From Hydrogenophaga sp. (GTDB taxonomy: Bacteria > Pseudomonadota > Gammaproteobacteria > Burkholderiales > Burkholderiaceae_C): a DNA stretch of 64,000 nt. Below, in pieces: positions 47,987 through 56,971 of the stretch; within the stretch, counting starts at the first letter, position 1, and each line of letters begins with the position of its first letter. The DNA lies in NCBI RefSeq assembly GCF_011772445.1, contig NZ_WVZN01000024.1, positions 26,828 through 90,827 on the forward strand. Direction: 5' to 3'. A program made the translations under genes and the position numbers. Below the pieces are notes generated by a model. It saw only the letters and a list, made by a program, of their open reading frames with translations. It made no database searches and had not been told where the DNA came from.

Positions 47987-48997
47987 TCATGCGGCCTCCT
48001 TCATCGTGCGTTGTTCTTGCTTGCGCGCGTGGGTCAGCGCGGCCTCGCGCACCCAGGCACCGTCGTCCCAGGCCTTCACGCGGGTGGCCAGGCGCTCCTT
48101 GTTGCAGGGGCCGTTGCCGTTGACGACCTGCCAGAACTCGTCCCAGTCGATGGCGCCGAAATCGTGCTGGCCCTTGGCCTCGTTCCACTTCAGTTCGGGG
48201 TCGGGCAGCGTGACGCCCAGCACCTCGGCCTGCGGCACGGTGGCGTCGACGAACTTCTGGCGCAGGGCGTCGTTGCTGATGCGCTTGATGCCCCAGCGCA
48301 TGCCCTGCACGCTGTTGGGGCTGTTGTCGTCGGGCGGGCCGAACATGGCCAGGCACTTCCACCACCAGCGGTTCACCGCGTCCTGCACCATGGCCTTCTG
48401 CTCGGGCGTGCCCTGCATCATGGTCAGCAGGGACTCGTAGCCCTGGCGCTGGTGGAAGCTCTCTTCCTTGCAGACGCGGATCATGGCGCGCGCGTACGGC
48501 CCGTAGCTGCAGCGGCACAGGGGGATCTGGTTCATGATCGCCGCGCCGTCGACCAGCCAGCCGATCACGCCGACGTCGGCCCAGGTGAGGGTGGGGTAGT
48601 TGAAGATCGAGCTGTACTTGGCCTTGCCGCTGTGCAGGGCGTCGAACATCTGGTCGCGGCTGGTGCCCAGCGTTTCGGCTGCGCTGTAGAGGTACAGGCC
48701 ATGGCCGCCTTCGTCCTGCACCTTGGCCAGCAATATGGCCTTGCGCTTGAGGCTGGGCGCGCGGGTGATCCAGTTGCCCTCGGGCAGCATGCCCACGATC
48801 TCGCTGTGTGCGTGCTGGCTGATCTGCCGCACGAGGGTCTTGCGGTAGGCCTCGGGCATCCAGTCGCGCGGTTCGATCTTGCCGTCGGCGTCGATGACGC
48901 TGTCGAAGTGCGCCTGCAGGGCGGGGTCGGCCACGGCCGGCACGGCCTGCGGGCCGGGGGTGGTGCCATCGGGCACGTTGAAAGATTGGGTGTACAC
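47987..48997 (-). CDS. paaA: Phenylacetyl-CoA epoxidase catalytic subunit PaaA
   Basis: The 336-residue di-iron subunit forms ring-1,2-epoxyphenylacetyl-CoA from phenylacetyl-CoA and O2. It starts [10 protein letters not shown] from a GTG with GGAGA upstream. Ferritin-like metal motifs are visible: the [15 protein letters not shown] helix (Glu-x-x-His) and [13 protein letters not shown] (Glu-x-x-His). It is the first gene of the operon; a TetR-type operator precedes it. The ligase, hydratase and thiolase genes of the rest of the paa pathway are not in this window. Confidence 0.95.
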   Translation of the reverse strand: MYTQSFNVPDGTTPGPQAVPAVADPALQAHFDSVIDADGKIEPRDWMPEAYRKTLVRQISQHAHSEIVGMLPEGNWITRAPSLKRKAILLAKVQDEGGHGLYLYSAAETLGTSRDQMFDALHSGKAKYSSIFNYPTLTWADVGVIGWLVDGAAIMNQIPLCRCSYGPYARAMIRVCKEESFHQRQGYESLLTMMQGTPEQKAMVQDAVNRWWWKCLAMFGPPDDNSPNSVQGMRWGIKRISNDALRQKFVDATVPQAEVLGVTLPDPELKWNEAKGQHDFGAIDWDEFWQVVNGNGPCNKERLATRVKAWDDGAWVREAALTHARKQEQRTMKEAA

Positions 48998-49042
48998 GTG
49001 GGTCTCCTCACGGGCGGGCTCGGGTGGGCGCAGTTTATCAAG

Positions 49043-49066
49043 TTAGCCGACCGGTCGGTCGGTTAA
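49043..49066. promoter_or_regulatory. Palindromic operator upstream of paaA (PaaR/TetR type)
   Basis: The 24-base sequence has half-sites TTAGCCGACC (49043-49052) and GGTCGGTTAA (49057-49066), complementary except one base, with GGTC between. The ACCGACCGGTCGG core fits TetR-family operators controlling phenylacetate genes in betaproteobacteria. It lies 46 bases upstream of the paaA start. No tetR-type gene is in the window. Confidence 0.75.
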
Positions 49067-49142
49067 TTTTCGTCACCAATTGCTGCACCGCTGAGCGGCT
49101 TTGTTTTGTAGTATTAAAGATCTACATTGCATTGGAATCGCC

Positions 49143-49697
49143 ATGTTCAAGCCCAGCGTTGTCGCACTGTGTCTGCCCTTGCTGCTCGCCGCCTGTGGGG
49201 GCGGCGGAGGGGGCGGTGGTGACGATGGCGCAGCACCGCCGCCGCCCCAGACGTCTGTGCCGGTGGAGCCGTGCCCGGTTGGCGACTTGGCCACCACCGC
49301 CGCGCCGGCGATCAATGCCTTGCGGTCCGTGGCACAGGTCTGTGGTGCCGCCAATTTTTCCGCGGTGGGGGCCGTGACCTGGGACGCGCGCCTGGCCGAG
49401 GCGGCGCGCGCGCACTCGACCGACATGGCGGTGAACAACTTCTTCTCGCACACCGGCAGCCAGGGGGCCACCCTGGGTGGGCGGGTGACGGCCGCAGGCT
49501 ATGCCTGGACCGTGGTGGCAGAAAACCTCGCGGCCGGTCCGGGGGATCTGTCCGCCGCGCTCAACGGTTGGATGAACAGCCCGGGCCACTGCCAGAACCT
49601 GATGCTGGCCACGGTCACGCAGGTGGGGTTGGCCTGTGTGCGCCGGCAGGGCGGCGGCCAGACGCCCTACTGGACGATGGTGCTGGCCCGCCCCTGA
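49143..49697 (+). CDS. CAP/SCP-domain lipoprotein
   Basis: The 184-residue protein starts MFKPSVVALCLPLLLAACGG: a lipoprotein signal with LAAC lipobox, followed by eight glycines and a Pro-rich linker. The CAP domain follows: LRSVAQVCGAANFSAV, TWDARLAEAARAHSTDMAVNNFFSHTGSQGATLG and a WMNSPGHCQNLM motif with the expected His and Glu-type metal pocket. Such SCP-like proteins are secreted and surface-attached; roles vary. A 14-codon in-frame extension upstream lacks a signal and was rejected. Confidence 0.88.
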   Translation: MFKPSVVALCLPLLLAACGGGGGGGGDDGAAPPPPQTSVPVEPCPVGDLATTAAPAINALRSVAQVCGAANFSAVGAVTWDARLAEAARAHSTDMAVNNFFSHTGSQGATLGGRVTAAGYAWTVVAENLAAGPGDLSAALNGWMNSPGHCQNLMLATVTQVGLACVRRQGGGQTPYWTMVLARP

Positions 49698-49709
49698 GCC
49701 AGACGGGCT

Positions 49710-50627
49710 TCAGCTCGCCGAGGCCTCGACGGCCTGGCCTTGCCCGCGGCCACGGCCCAGCACGTCCACCAGCACCGGCAGTGCGGCCTTCAGTCCGGCC
49801 GCCAGCGTGTGGGGCGGGTTGATCACGAACACACCGCTCGCGGTGAGGCCAGGGCGCTCGTCCAGCTCCAGCGGCGGATGCCCGATGGCCAGGGTGGCGT
49901 GCAGCCAGGGCCGGCCCGCGCGCTGGGCGTGGCCACGCAGTTTGCGCGGCAGGTCGTGCGCTTCGGCGCGGGGGATCACCGGGTACCACACGATGTAGGT
50001 GCCGGTGGCGAAACGCTGGAGCGCGTCTTGTATGCAGGCGCTCACTCTGGCGTAGTCGCTCTTGATTTCGTAACTCGGATCGACCAGCACCAGGGCGCGG
50101 CGTGAACCCTTGGCGTCGGCGGGTGGGGGCAACAGGGGCTTGAGGCCCTCGAAACCGTCCTCACGCTTGACGACCACCGCGCGACCCGCATCGAGTTGGC
50201 CAACGTTGGCCATGAGGGTCTTGCCGTCGGTGGGGTGCAACTCGAACAACTTGAGCCGGTCGCGCGACTCGGCCCGCATGAGGCGCTGGACCACGAACGG
50301 CGAACCCGGGTAGACGCGCAGCGCGCCCGATGGGTTGAAGCCCGCCACCATGTCCAGGTAATCGTCGATCAGCGGCGTCGTCGCCACCGCTGGCGCGCCC
50401 GACGCCGGCCGGCAGGCGGCAAACAGTTTCACCACCCCGTCCGCCGCTTCACCGCCCTTGTCGGCGAATTCGCCGTCCAGCCGGTACAGGCCCGCCCCCG
50501 CGTGCGTGTCGATATGCGTGATCGACGGCTCCTTGAGCTGCAGGTGGCGCAGGGTGGCGATCAGCACGAGGTGCTTGAGCACGTCGGCATGATTGCCGGC
50601 GTGGAAAGCGTGGCGGTAGGAGAACAT
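49710..50627 (-). CDS. rlmJ: 23S rRNA (adenine-N6)-methyltransferase RlmJ
   Basis: The 305-residue protein starts MFSYRHAFHAGNHADVLKH, the hallmark RlmJ N-terminus, then ITHIDTHAGAGLYRLD for SAM binding and LVLVDPSYEIKSDY as the catalytic DPxY motif. RlmJ methylates A2030 of 23S rRNA in E. coli. The ATG at 50627 is 22 bases from the -35 box of the rplM promoter, which fires in the opposite direction. Confidence 0.94.
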   Translation of the reverse strand: MFSYRHAFHAGNHADVLKHLVLIATLRHLQLKEPSITHIDTHAGAGLYRLDGEFADKGGEAADGVVKLFAACRPASGAPAVATTPLIDDYLDMVAGFNPSGALRVYPGSPFVVQRLMRAESRDRLKLFELHPTDGKTLMANVGQLDAGRAVVVKREDGFEGLKPLLPPPADAKGSRRALVLVDPSYEIKSDYARVSACIQDALQRFATGTYIVWYPVIPRAEAHDLPRKLRGHAQRAGRPWLHATLAIGHPPLELDERPGLTASGVFVINPPHTLAAGLKAALPVLVDVLGRGRGQGQAVEASAS

Positions 50628-50651
50628 GGGCCGGCGATGGTAGCGCCGGAT

Positions 50652-50680
50652 TTGCCCGCCCGGCGCCGATTTCGTACAAT
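50652..50680 (+). promoter_or_regulatory. rplM-rpsI promoter
   Basis: TTGCCC (50652-50657), 17 bases and TACAAT (50675-50680) make a strong sigma-70 promoter. The transcript would have a leader of about 115 bases including a GGTTC...GAACC hairpin around 50740-50757, where ribosomal-protein autoregulation could occur. Confidence 0.75.
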
Positions 50681-50802
50681 CGCGGGCTTCGCAGCGTTTT
50701 CTGCTGGCCCCGCGGCGAAGTTCAAACACCACCTAAGAGGGTTCCACCAGAGAACCACCGACCGTGGAAAAGGGCCGCCAAACCCTCGCTATCAGGTTCA
50801 AC

Positions 50803-51234
50803 ATGACCAAAACGTTCAGCGCCAAACCCGCTGACGTGAAGCACGAGTGGTTTGTGATTGACGCGACCGACAAGGTCCTCGGACGAGTTGCCAGTGAAGT
50901 GGCTCTCCGACTGCGCGGCAAGCACAAGGCCATCTACACGCCTCACGTCGACACGGGTGACTACATCGTCATCATCAACGCAGCCAAGCTGCGCGTGACC
51001 GGCACGAAGTCCACCGACAAGATGTACTACCGCCACTCGGGCTTCCCGGGCGGTATCTACTCGACCAACTTCCGCGACATGCAGGCCAAGCACCCCGGCC
51101 GCGCGCTCGAGAAGGCCGTCAAGGGCATGCTGCCCAAGGGTCCTCTGGGCTACGCCATGATCAAGAAGCTCAAGGTCTACGGCGGCGCGGAGCACCCGCA
51201 CACCGCCCAACAGCCGCAAACGCTGGACATCTAA
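50803..51234 (+). CDS. rplM: 50S ribosomal protein L13
   Basis: The 143-residue protein (normal L13 length is 142) begins [20 protein letters not shown] and contains [43 protein letters not shown] and [11 protein letters not shown], all L13 signatures. It is the first gene of the classic rplM-rpsI pair. Codon choice is less G/C-extreme than in neighbours, as expected for a highly expressed gene. Confidence 0.98.
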   Translation: MTKTFSAKPADVKHEWFVIDATDKVLGRVASEVALRLRGKHKAIYTPHVDTGDYIVIINAAKLRVTGTKSTDKMYYRHSGFPGGIYSTNFRDMQAKHPGRALEKAVKGMLPKGPLGYAMIKKLKVYGGAEHPHTAQQPQTLDI

Positions 51235-51244
51235 GGAGCCCTGA

Positions 51245-51637
51245 ATGATTGGTGAATGGAACAACGGCACCGGCCGTCGCAAATCCAGCGTCGCCCGCGT
51301 GTTCCTCAAGAAGGGCAGCGGCAAGATCACGGTGAACGGCAAGGACATCGCCGCCTACTTTGGCCGTGAGACCTCGATCATGATCGCCAAGCAGCCCCTG
51401 CTGCTGACCGACAACGCCGAGACCTTCGACGTTCAGGTCAACGTGCACGGTGGCGGTGAATCGGGCCAGGCTGGCGCGGTGCGCCACGGCATCACCCGCG
51501 CGCTGATCGACTATGACGCGAGCCTCAAGTCGCAGCTGTCGCAAGCCGGCTTCGTCACGCGCGACGCCCGCGAAGTCGAACGCAAGAAAGTCGGTCTGCG
51601 CTCCGCGCGGCGCCGCAAGCAGTTCAGCAAGCGCTGA
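51245..51637 (+). CDS. rpsI: 30S ribosomal protein S9
   Basis: The 130-residue protein starts [20 protein letters not shown] and ends with the conserved [12 protein letters not shown] tail that reaches the P-site tRNA. GHGI-type [19 protein letters not shown] is present. It is ten bases downstream of rplM and ends before a strong terminator. Confidence 0.98.
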   Translation: MIGEWNNGTGRRKSSVARVFLKKGSGKITVNGKDIAAYFGRETSIMIAKQPLLLTDNAETFDVQVNVHGGGESGQAGAVRHGITRALIDYDASLKSQLSQAGFVTRDAREVERKKVGLRSARRRKQFSKR

Positions 51638-51656
51638 TCGCCTCGCGAACGACCCC

Positions 51657-51697
51657 CAGAAACCGCCTGCAAGTCCGCTTGGGGCGGTTTCTGCTTT
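51657..51697 (+). terminator. Rho-independent terminator after rpsI
   Basis: CAGAAACCGCC (51657-51667) pairs perfectly with GGCGGTTTCTG (51683-51693), 15-base loop, followed by a T-containing stretch. An outer CCCAGAAA/TTTCTGGG pairing may extend the stem. Confidence 0.8.
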
Positions 51698-51738
51698 CTG
51701 GGCCCCGTTTTCTTTTGCTTGCAGTTTGAAAGGTTTGC

Positions 51739-52443
51739 ATGCGATTGCGCTTCGGACGTCGACGCTGGAAGGCTGGGGCCCCGCGCATGTCGGTGCGCAG
51801 CGCGCTGCCCTGGCCTCTGCGCTGGCTCGGGGCCGCGGTCATGCTGGGCCTGTGCGGTGCGCTGGCGCTGTGGGCCTTCGAATTCGGCAAGGACATCGCC
51901 GGCCTGGACCGCAACGCGCGGGAGGAACTCGAGCGCTTGCGCGCCGAGGTGGTCACCTTGCGCGCCGATCTGGCGGCCCTCAGCTCGGAGGACCACACGG
52001 CCCAGAGCCGGCTCACGACCGAGCGTTCGCTGCAGGAGCAACTGCGCATGCAGATCCGCCAGCTCGAGGCGGACAACCAGGCCCTGCGAAATGACCTCGG
52101 CTTCTTCGAGCGGCTGATTCCCGCGGGCGGCGACGCACTCGCCATTCGCGGCCTGCAGGCGGAACGCCTGTCGGCCACACAGTGGCGTTGGCAGGTTCTG
52201 ATGATCCAGGCGGCGCGCAACGCGCCAGACTTCAAGGGTGCGCTGGAGATCAGTTTCACTGGCACGCTGGCCGGCAAACCCTGGTCGGCCAAGCACGCAC
52301 CAGCGCCTCAGCCGGTGCTCGTCAAAGGCTATTTGCGGCAGGAAGGTGTTGTTGATCTGCCTGCCCAGGCCGTTGTAAAAACCGTGACCGCGAAGCTGCT
52401 CCAAGGCAATGCGGTGCGGTCCGTTCAGACCTTCGATCCCTGA
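51739..52443 (+). CDS. Membrane-anchored coiled-coil protein (DUF6776-type)
   Basis: The 234-residue protein has a basic cytoplasmic N-terminus (MRLRFGRRRWK), one transmembrane helix (about residues 30-48: WLGAAVMLGLCGALALWAF), a periplasmic coiled coil (about 55-115) and a beta-rich C-terminal domain. It is commonly encoded just before bactofilin and erpA in Burkholderiales and may cooperate with bactofilin in cell-envelope organisation; that is inferred from position. Confidence 0.8.
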   Translation: MRLRFGRRRWKAGAPRMSVRSALPWPLRWLGAAVMLGLCGALALWAFEFGKDIAGLDRNAREELERLRAEVVTLRADLAALSSEDHTAQSRLTTERSLQEQLRMQIRQLEADNQALRNDLGFFERLIPAGGDALAIRGLQAERLSATQWRWQVLMIQAARNAPDFKGALEISFTGTLAGKPWSAKHAPAPQPVLVKGYLRQEGVVDLPAQAVVKTVTAKLLQGNAVRSVQTFDP

Positions 52444-52468
52444 TCGGGGGCGTCGACAGGAGATGCGC

Positions 52469-52870
52469 ATGTTCGCCAACAAGGCCAAGCAACCCCCGAT
52501 CAAGAGCCTGATCGCGCAGGGCACCCGTATCCAGGGCGACCTGCTGTTCGCCGAAGGGCTTCGCATCGATGGCGAAGTGGTGGGCAATGTGCGGGCGGTG
52601 GACGGGGCCAGTCTGCTTATCGTGAGCGAGGTGGCGTCGGTCCAGGGCTCCATCGAGGCGGATCACGTGATCATCAACGGCCACGTCAAGGGCCCGGTGC
52701 TGGCGCGCAAGCTGCTGGAACTGCAGCCCAAGGCGGACATCAAGGGCGATGTGTCCTACTGCGCGATCGAGATGCACCAGGGCGCTACCGTCGAGGGACA
52801 GTTGCGCCCCGTGGCGAGCGAGGGCGCCGAGGAAAAGCCCACACTGAAACTGGCGGCAAACGACCGCTGA
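52469..52870 (+). CDS. Bactofilin
   Basis: The 133-residue polymer-forming protein starts [20 protein letters not shown] and has the repeating beta-helix pattern [45 protein letters not shown] and [20 protein letters not shown]. Two adjacent ATGs are in frame; AGGAG overlaps the first (52463), so 52469 is preferred. Bactofilins form cytoskeletal filaments at membranes and affect morphology. Confidence 0.9.
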   Translation: MFANKAKQPPIKSLIAQGTRIQGDLLFAEGLRIDGEVVGNVRAVDGASLLIVSEVASVQGSIEADHVIINGHVKGPVLARKLLELQPKADIKGDVSYCAIEMHQGATVEGQLRPVASEGAEEKPTLKLAANDR

Positions 52871-52946
52871 GGCGCATACCCGAGCGCCGTACCGTACCAT
52901 TCGCGGTATTGCGGGCTTGCCGCCCGTCCCTACGAGAGGAATACCC

Positions 52947-53312
52947 ATGAGTGCCGTGGCCGAGAACATCCAGACCGACATGCCCGCGCCGCTGGTCTTC
53001 ACCGACAGCGCCGCCGCCAAGGTGGCCGAATTGGTGGCCGAAGAGGGCAATCCCGAGCTGAAGCTGCGCGTCTTCGTGCAAGGCGGTGGCTGCTCCGGCT
53101 TCCAGTACGGCTTCACCTTCGACGAGGTCGTCAACGAGGACGACACCGCGATGAGCAAGAACGGCGTCACCCTGCTGATCGACGCCATGAGCTACCAGTA
53201 CCTGGTGGGCGCCGAGATCGACTACAAGGAAGACCTGCAGGGCGCGCAGTTCGTGATCAAGAACCCCAACGCCACCACCACCTGCGGCTGCGGTTCGAGC
53301 TTCAGTACCTGA
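52947..53312 (+). CDS. erpA: Iron-sulfur cluster insertion protein ErpA
   Basis: The 121-residue A-type carrier has the three conserved Cys: one in [13 protein letters not shown] and two in TTCGCGSSF near the end. It starts at MSAVAENIQ with a GAGAGG site upstream. The protein carries Fe-S clusters to apoproteins, for example isoprenoid enzymes. A bidirectional terminator follows. Confidence 0.95.
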   Translation: MSAVAENIQTDMPAPLVFTDSAAAKVAELVAEEGNPELKLRVFVQGGGCSGFQYGFTFDEVVNEDDTAMSKNGVTLLIDAMSYQYLVGAEIDYKEDLQGAQFVIKNPNATTTCGCGSSFST

Positions 53313-53336
53313 AACCCGCCGGCGCGCCGGCCAGTG

Positions 53337-53363
53337 AAAAGGGAGCCATCGGCTCCCTTTTTT
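53337..53363. terminator. Bidirectional rho-independent terminator between erpA and the M23 peptidase gene
   Basis: GGGAGCC (53341-53347), ATC loop, GGCTCCC (53351-53357) with six T's downstream and four A's upstream. It can terminate both the erpA transcript and the convergent peptidase transcript. Confidence 0.92.
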
Positions 53364-53392
53364 GTTTGAGGCGGGACCCGATCCCGGCCTGT

Positions 53393-54796
53393 TCAGTCGG
53401 CGCTGGCCAGCGCCTGCTGCAGACGGCCGGCGGCGGCGAGTTCCTGCCGCTGGACCTGGGCGACCTGATTGAAGGCGCTGCGCAGGTTCTCGGGCAGCTT
53501 GATGGCCTCGCTCTGGCGGGCGATCACCAGCGGGTCGCGGTGCACGCCGTTGTCGCGGAATTCGAAGTGCAGGTGCGGGCCGGTGGACATGCCAGTGGAA
53601 CCCACGTTGCCGATGAACTCGCCCTGGCTCACGCGCTGGCCCTTGCGCACGCCGATGCGGCTGAGGTGCGCGAAGACGGTCATCTGGTTGTTTCGGTGGC
53701 TCACGTAGATGACGTTGCCATAGCCGCGCTGCACGCCGGCGAATTCGATGACGCCGTCGGCGATGGTGCGCACCGGCGTGCCGGTGGGCGCGGCGTAATC
53801 CACGCCCAGGTGCGCGCGCTGGCGGCCGAGCACGGGGTGGAAGCGCATGCCGTAGCCGCTGCTCACGCGCGAGAACTCCAGCGGCGAGGACAGGAAGTAG
53901 CGGCGCTTGCTGTCGCCGTTGAAGGCGTAATAGCCGCCCTTGACGCCGGGCGCCTCGAACCACACCGCTTCGTGCGGGCGGCCGTTGTTGACGAACCGGG
54001 CCGAGAGGATGCGGCCGGTCTTCATCGGCTCGCCCTCGGCGCTGAGGATCTCGTAGACCACCTGGAAGCGGTCGCCCTTGCGCAAGTCGCGGCGGAAGTC
54101 GATGTCGCTGGCGAACATCTCGGCGAGTTGCACCGCCACGGCGTCGGGAATGCCCGCCGCGTCGGTGGAGGCGAAGAGGGAGCTCTGGATTTCACCGCTG
54201 GCCAGGCGCGAAGTGGACTGCAGAGCGCCGGGCTCGAGGCGGGCGTTCAGGCCATTGGCGTCTCGCTCCACCACCAGGCGCAGGAATCCGCGCTCGTTCT
54301 TCGGGTCCGCCCAGCGCGCGGACAGGCGCTGCAAGGTCTGTTGCGGGGTGGACTCGGCGTGCACCAGGCGGCTCTGGCGCGAGGCCAGCAGTTGGCGCGC
54401 CAGAGGGTTGCGGGCCAGGAAGGCCTGCGCGTCGCTGTCGTTCACGCCCAGGCGCTGGAGCAGCGACTGGGGGGTGTCATCGGCGCGTGTGGTGTCGCTG
54501 CGGTAGAGCGTCCAGGGCTGGGCGCCGGCGAGCACGGGGCGGGCCTCGGGGGGCAGGTCGGCGCTGGCGGGAATGGCGGCGTACAGCGGGGTGGCGAGCA
54601 CCGGAAGGGCTTCGACCACTTCGCGCACCGGCAGGTCGGCGGCGTCGGGGGCCAGCGGGGCGATGCCGAAGGCGGTGACGCCGGTACCCAGGAGAAGGAC
54701 GCCGATGCCACCCATGATGCGACGCGGATGGCGGGAGAGGGATTCAGCGGTCTGTTGGCCCAACTGGGCCACGGCGAGCAGGGTCTGGCGTATCAA
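53393..54796 (-). CDS. M23-family peptidoglycan endopeptidase, membrane-anchored
   Basis: The 467-residue protein has an N-terminal transmembrane anchor (about 27-50: MGGIGVLLLGTGVTAFGI), a middle Csd3/OapA-like region and a C-terminal LytM domain with metal ligands in AHLGVDYAAPTG (His-x3-Asp) and TGPHLHFEF. All catalytic ligands are present, so it should be active (MepM-like cross-link endopeptidase). The start is a TTG at 54796 with a weak ribosome-binding site; the ATG at the anchor is an alternative. It is divergent from tyrS. Confidence 0.9.
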   Translation of the reverse strand: MIRQTLLAVAQLGQQTAESLSRHPRRIMGGIGVLLLGTGVTAFGIAPLAPDAADLPVREVVEALPVLATPLYAAIPASADLPPEARPVLAGAQPWTLYRSDTTRADDTPQSLLQRLGVNDSDAQAFLARNPLARQLLASRQSRLVHAESTPQQTLQRLSARWADPKNERGFLRLVVERDANGLNARLEPGALQSTSRLASGEIQSSLFASTDAAGIPDAVAVQLAEMFASDIDFRRDLRKGDRFQVVYEILSAEGEPMKTGRILSARFVNNGRPHEAVWFEAPGVKGGYYAFNGDSKRRYFLSSPLEFSRVSSGYGMRFHPVLGRQRAHLGVDYAAPTGTPVRTIADGVIEFAGVQRGYGNVIYVSHRNNQMTVFAHLSRIGVRKGQRVSQGEFIGNVGSTGMSTGPHLHFEFRDNGVHRDPLVIARQSEAIKLPENLRSAFNQVAQVQRQELAAAGRLQQALASAD

Positions 54797-54916
54797 GATC
54801 GGTCATCCATGAAAGGGCCGGTGAGGGCAGCGGAGCCACACACCGGCATCCAGGGAGTGAGCGGGCAGCGACGCGAGAGTTCACGCCACGGGCCGGCTTT
54901 ACGTTGGTCCGAACGC

Positions 54917-54943
54917 TTGTGCAAAAAGCACGCCAACTAAAAT
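54917..54943 (+). promoter_or_regulatory. Probable tyrS promoter
   Basis: TTGTGC (54917-54922) and TAAAAT (54938-54943) are 15 bases apart, slightly short but the best pair in the 206-base divergent gap. The transcript would have a leader of about 50 bases. No T-box is seen, as expected outside Gram-positives. Confidence 0.45.
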
Positions 54944-55002
54944 CCGGCGACAACCGGCAAGTGTAGCGAGCTGGCGACGCGCTCCCATCGGAACAAACAC
55001 GT

Positions 55003-56265
55003 ATGAATAACGGCTTATCTTTCCCATCCCCGACCGATGGCTCCCCCAGCGGCAGCGAGGCCCTGACGGACGGCGTGCGGCACGCCCTGGCGGTCACGCG
55101 GCGGGGCTGCGAAGAATTGATCCCCGAGGCGGACTGGGCGCAAAAATTGTCACGTGCCGAGCGCACCGGCACCCCGTTGCGCATCAAGCTGGGGCTGGAC
55201 CCGACGGCGCCGGACATCCACATCGGCCACACCGTCGTGCTCAACAAGATGCGTCAGCTGCAGGACCTGGGGCATACAGTCATTTTTCTTATTGGCGACT
55301 TCACCAGCCTGATCGGCGACCCCTCGGGTCGCAACAGCACGCGCCCGCCGCTGACGCCCGAGCAGATCAAGGCCAATGCCGAGACCTACTACAAGCAGGC
55401 CAGCCTGGTGCTGGACCCGGCGAAGACCGAGATTCGCTACAACAGCGAATGGAGCCTGCCGCTGGGCTCCATGGGCATGATCCAGCTCGCGGCCAAGTAC
55501 ACGGTCGCGCGCATGATGGAGCGCAACGATTTCCACCAGCGCTTCACCGCCGGCACGCCCATCAGCGTGCACGAGTTCCTGTACCCGCTGATGCAGGGCT
55601 ACGACTCGGTGGCGCTCAAGAGCGACGTGGAGCTGGGCGGGACCGACCAGAAGTTCAACCTGCTGATGGGCCGCCACCTGCAGGCCGAGTACGGCCAGGA
55701 GCCGCAGTGCATCCTGACCATGCCCTTGCTGGAGGGCCTCGATGGCGTGGACAAGATGTCCAAGTCGAAGAACAACTACATCGGCATCACCGAGGACGCC
55801 AACAGCATGTTCGCCAAGGTGCTGAGCATCTCCGACACGCTGATGTGGCGCTGGTACACGCTGCTGTCTTTCCAGTCCATGGACGCCATTGAGGCGCTGA
55901 AGAAGGAAGTGGCCGCCGGCCGCAACCCCAAGGACGCGAAGGTGATGCTGGCCAAGGAGATCACCACGCGCTTCCACAGCGCGGCGGCGGCCGACGCGGC
56001 CGAGCAGGACTTCATCAACCGCTCCAAGGGCGGCGTGCCGGACGAGATCCCCGAGGTCTCGCTCTCGGGCGCGCCGCTGGGCATCGCGGCGCTGCTCAAG
56101 TCGGCGGGCCTGGCGCCGTCGAGCAGCGAGGCCAACCGCCTCATCGACGGCGGCGGAGTGCGCGTCGATGGCGCAGTGGTGAGCGACAAGGGACTGAAGC
56201 TGGCCGCAGGCACCTACGTGGTGCAGGTGGGCAAGCGCAAGTTCGCGCGCGTGGCGCTCGGCTGA
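55003..56265 (+). CDS. tyrS: Tyrosyl-tRNA synthetase
   Basis: The 420-residue class I synthetase has the HIGH motif in PDIHIGHTVVLNKM, KMSKS in DKMSKSKNNYIG, the Tyr-pocket VELGGTDQKFNLLMGR, and an S4-like C-terminal domain (SSSEANRLIDGGGVRVDG, VVQVGKRKFARV). It has an N-terminal extension of about 30 residues (MNNGLSFPSPTDG...) relative to E. coli TyrS; ATG 55003 is the only good start upstream. The order M23 peptidase-tyrS is typical for Burkholderiales. Confidence 0.96.
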   Translation: MNNGLSFPSPTDGSPSGSEALTDGVRHALAVTRRGCEELIPEADWAQKLSRAERTGTPLRIKLGLDPTAPDIHIGHTVVLNKMRQLQDLGHTVIFLIGDFTSLIGDPSGRNSTRPPLTPEQIKANAETYYKQASLVLDPAKTEIRYNSEWSLPLGSMGMIQLAAKYTVARMMERNDFHQRFTAGTPISVHEFLYPLMQGYDSVALKSDVELGGTDQKFNLLMGRHLQAEYGQEPQCILTMPLLEGLDGVDKMSKSKNNYIGITEDANSMFAKVLSISDTLMWRWYTLLSFQSMDAIEALKKEVAAGRNPKDAKVMLAKEITTRFHSAAAADAAEQDFINRSKGGVPDEIPEVSLSGAPLGIAALLKSAGLAPSSSEANRLIDGGGVRVDGAVVSDKGLKLAAGTYVVQVGKRKFARVALG

Positions 56266-56284
56266 GGCCGAGCCGGCGCCGGGT

Positions 56285-56971
56285 TCAGCGCGCCCCGGCT
56301 TTCTCGAGCATCGCGGCCATGGCGGTGTAGCCGCGCGCGCGGGCCAGCGCCAGCGGCGTGTGGCCGCTGCGGTCGGCCAGTTGCAGGTTCGCGCCGGCGT
56401 CGATCAAGGCCTTGAGCGTGGCCTGATGCCGCGGCCCGCCGTCGCCGAGCACGATGGACTCGATGGCGGCTGTCCAGTGGAGGTTGTTCACGTGGTCCAG
56501 CGGCGCGCCGGCCGCGATGAGCTGACGCACCACGCCCTCGTGTCCCAGGTGCGCGGCCGCGATCAGCGCGGTGCCGTCGTAGCGGCTGGTCACCCGCTTC
56601 GCGCTCGCGCCGTTGGCGAGCAGGATCCGCAGCGTGTCCTCGTCGTCGGCGACCGAGGCGATGGTGACGGCGTCGTAACGGCCATGCTCCAGCGCCCCGT
56701 GGTTCGCGCCGGCCTTCAACAGCGCCTGCACCGCCTCGCGCTGGCGCGCGAACGTCGCCACATGCAGCGGCGTGCGGCCGGCACCGTCGGTGGCGTCGAT
56801 GGCCGCGCCCGATTGCAGCAGGCGGGCGATGGCGGCCACATCGCCGCGCTGCGCCGCAGCGTGCAGGCCCTGGTAGGCCGCGACCTCGCTTGGCGAGGGC
56901 GGCACCTGGGCCCGCGCGGCGCCCGCGAACGCGGTGGCCAACGCCAGCAAGAGCAGCGCGCGGCGCTTCAT
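56285..56971 (-). CDS. Exported ankyrin-repeat protein
   Basis: The 228-residue protein starts with a signal peptide (MKRRALLLLALATAFAGAARAQ) and then has five or six ankyrin repeats (GLHAAAQRGDVAAIARLLQSG, GRTPLHVATFARQREAVQAL, GTALIAAAHLGHEGVVRQL, GHTPLALARARGYTAMAAM). It should be periplasmic. Its ATG overlaps the stop of the upstream HbpS-like gene, so the two are translated together. Ankyrin proteins next to catalase or heme proteins are known in Pseudomonas (AnkB), which suggests a protective role. Confidence 0.88.
   Translation of the reverse strand: MKRRALLLLALATAFAGAARAQVPPSPSEVAAYQGLHAAAQRGDVAAIARLLQSGAAIDATDGAGRTPLHVATFARQREAVQALLKAGANHGALEHGRYDAVTIASVADDEDTLRILLANGASAKRVTSRYDGTALIAAAHLGHEGVVRQLIAAGAPLDHVNNLHWTAAIESIVLGDGGPRHQATLKALIDAGANLQLADRSGHTPLALARARGYTAMAAMLEKAGAR

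Noticed and set aside
49084-49107. CCGC-TGA-GCGG followed by T-rich bases as a terminator
   Set aside because: A four-base-pair stem is too short, and neither flanking gene ends there.
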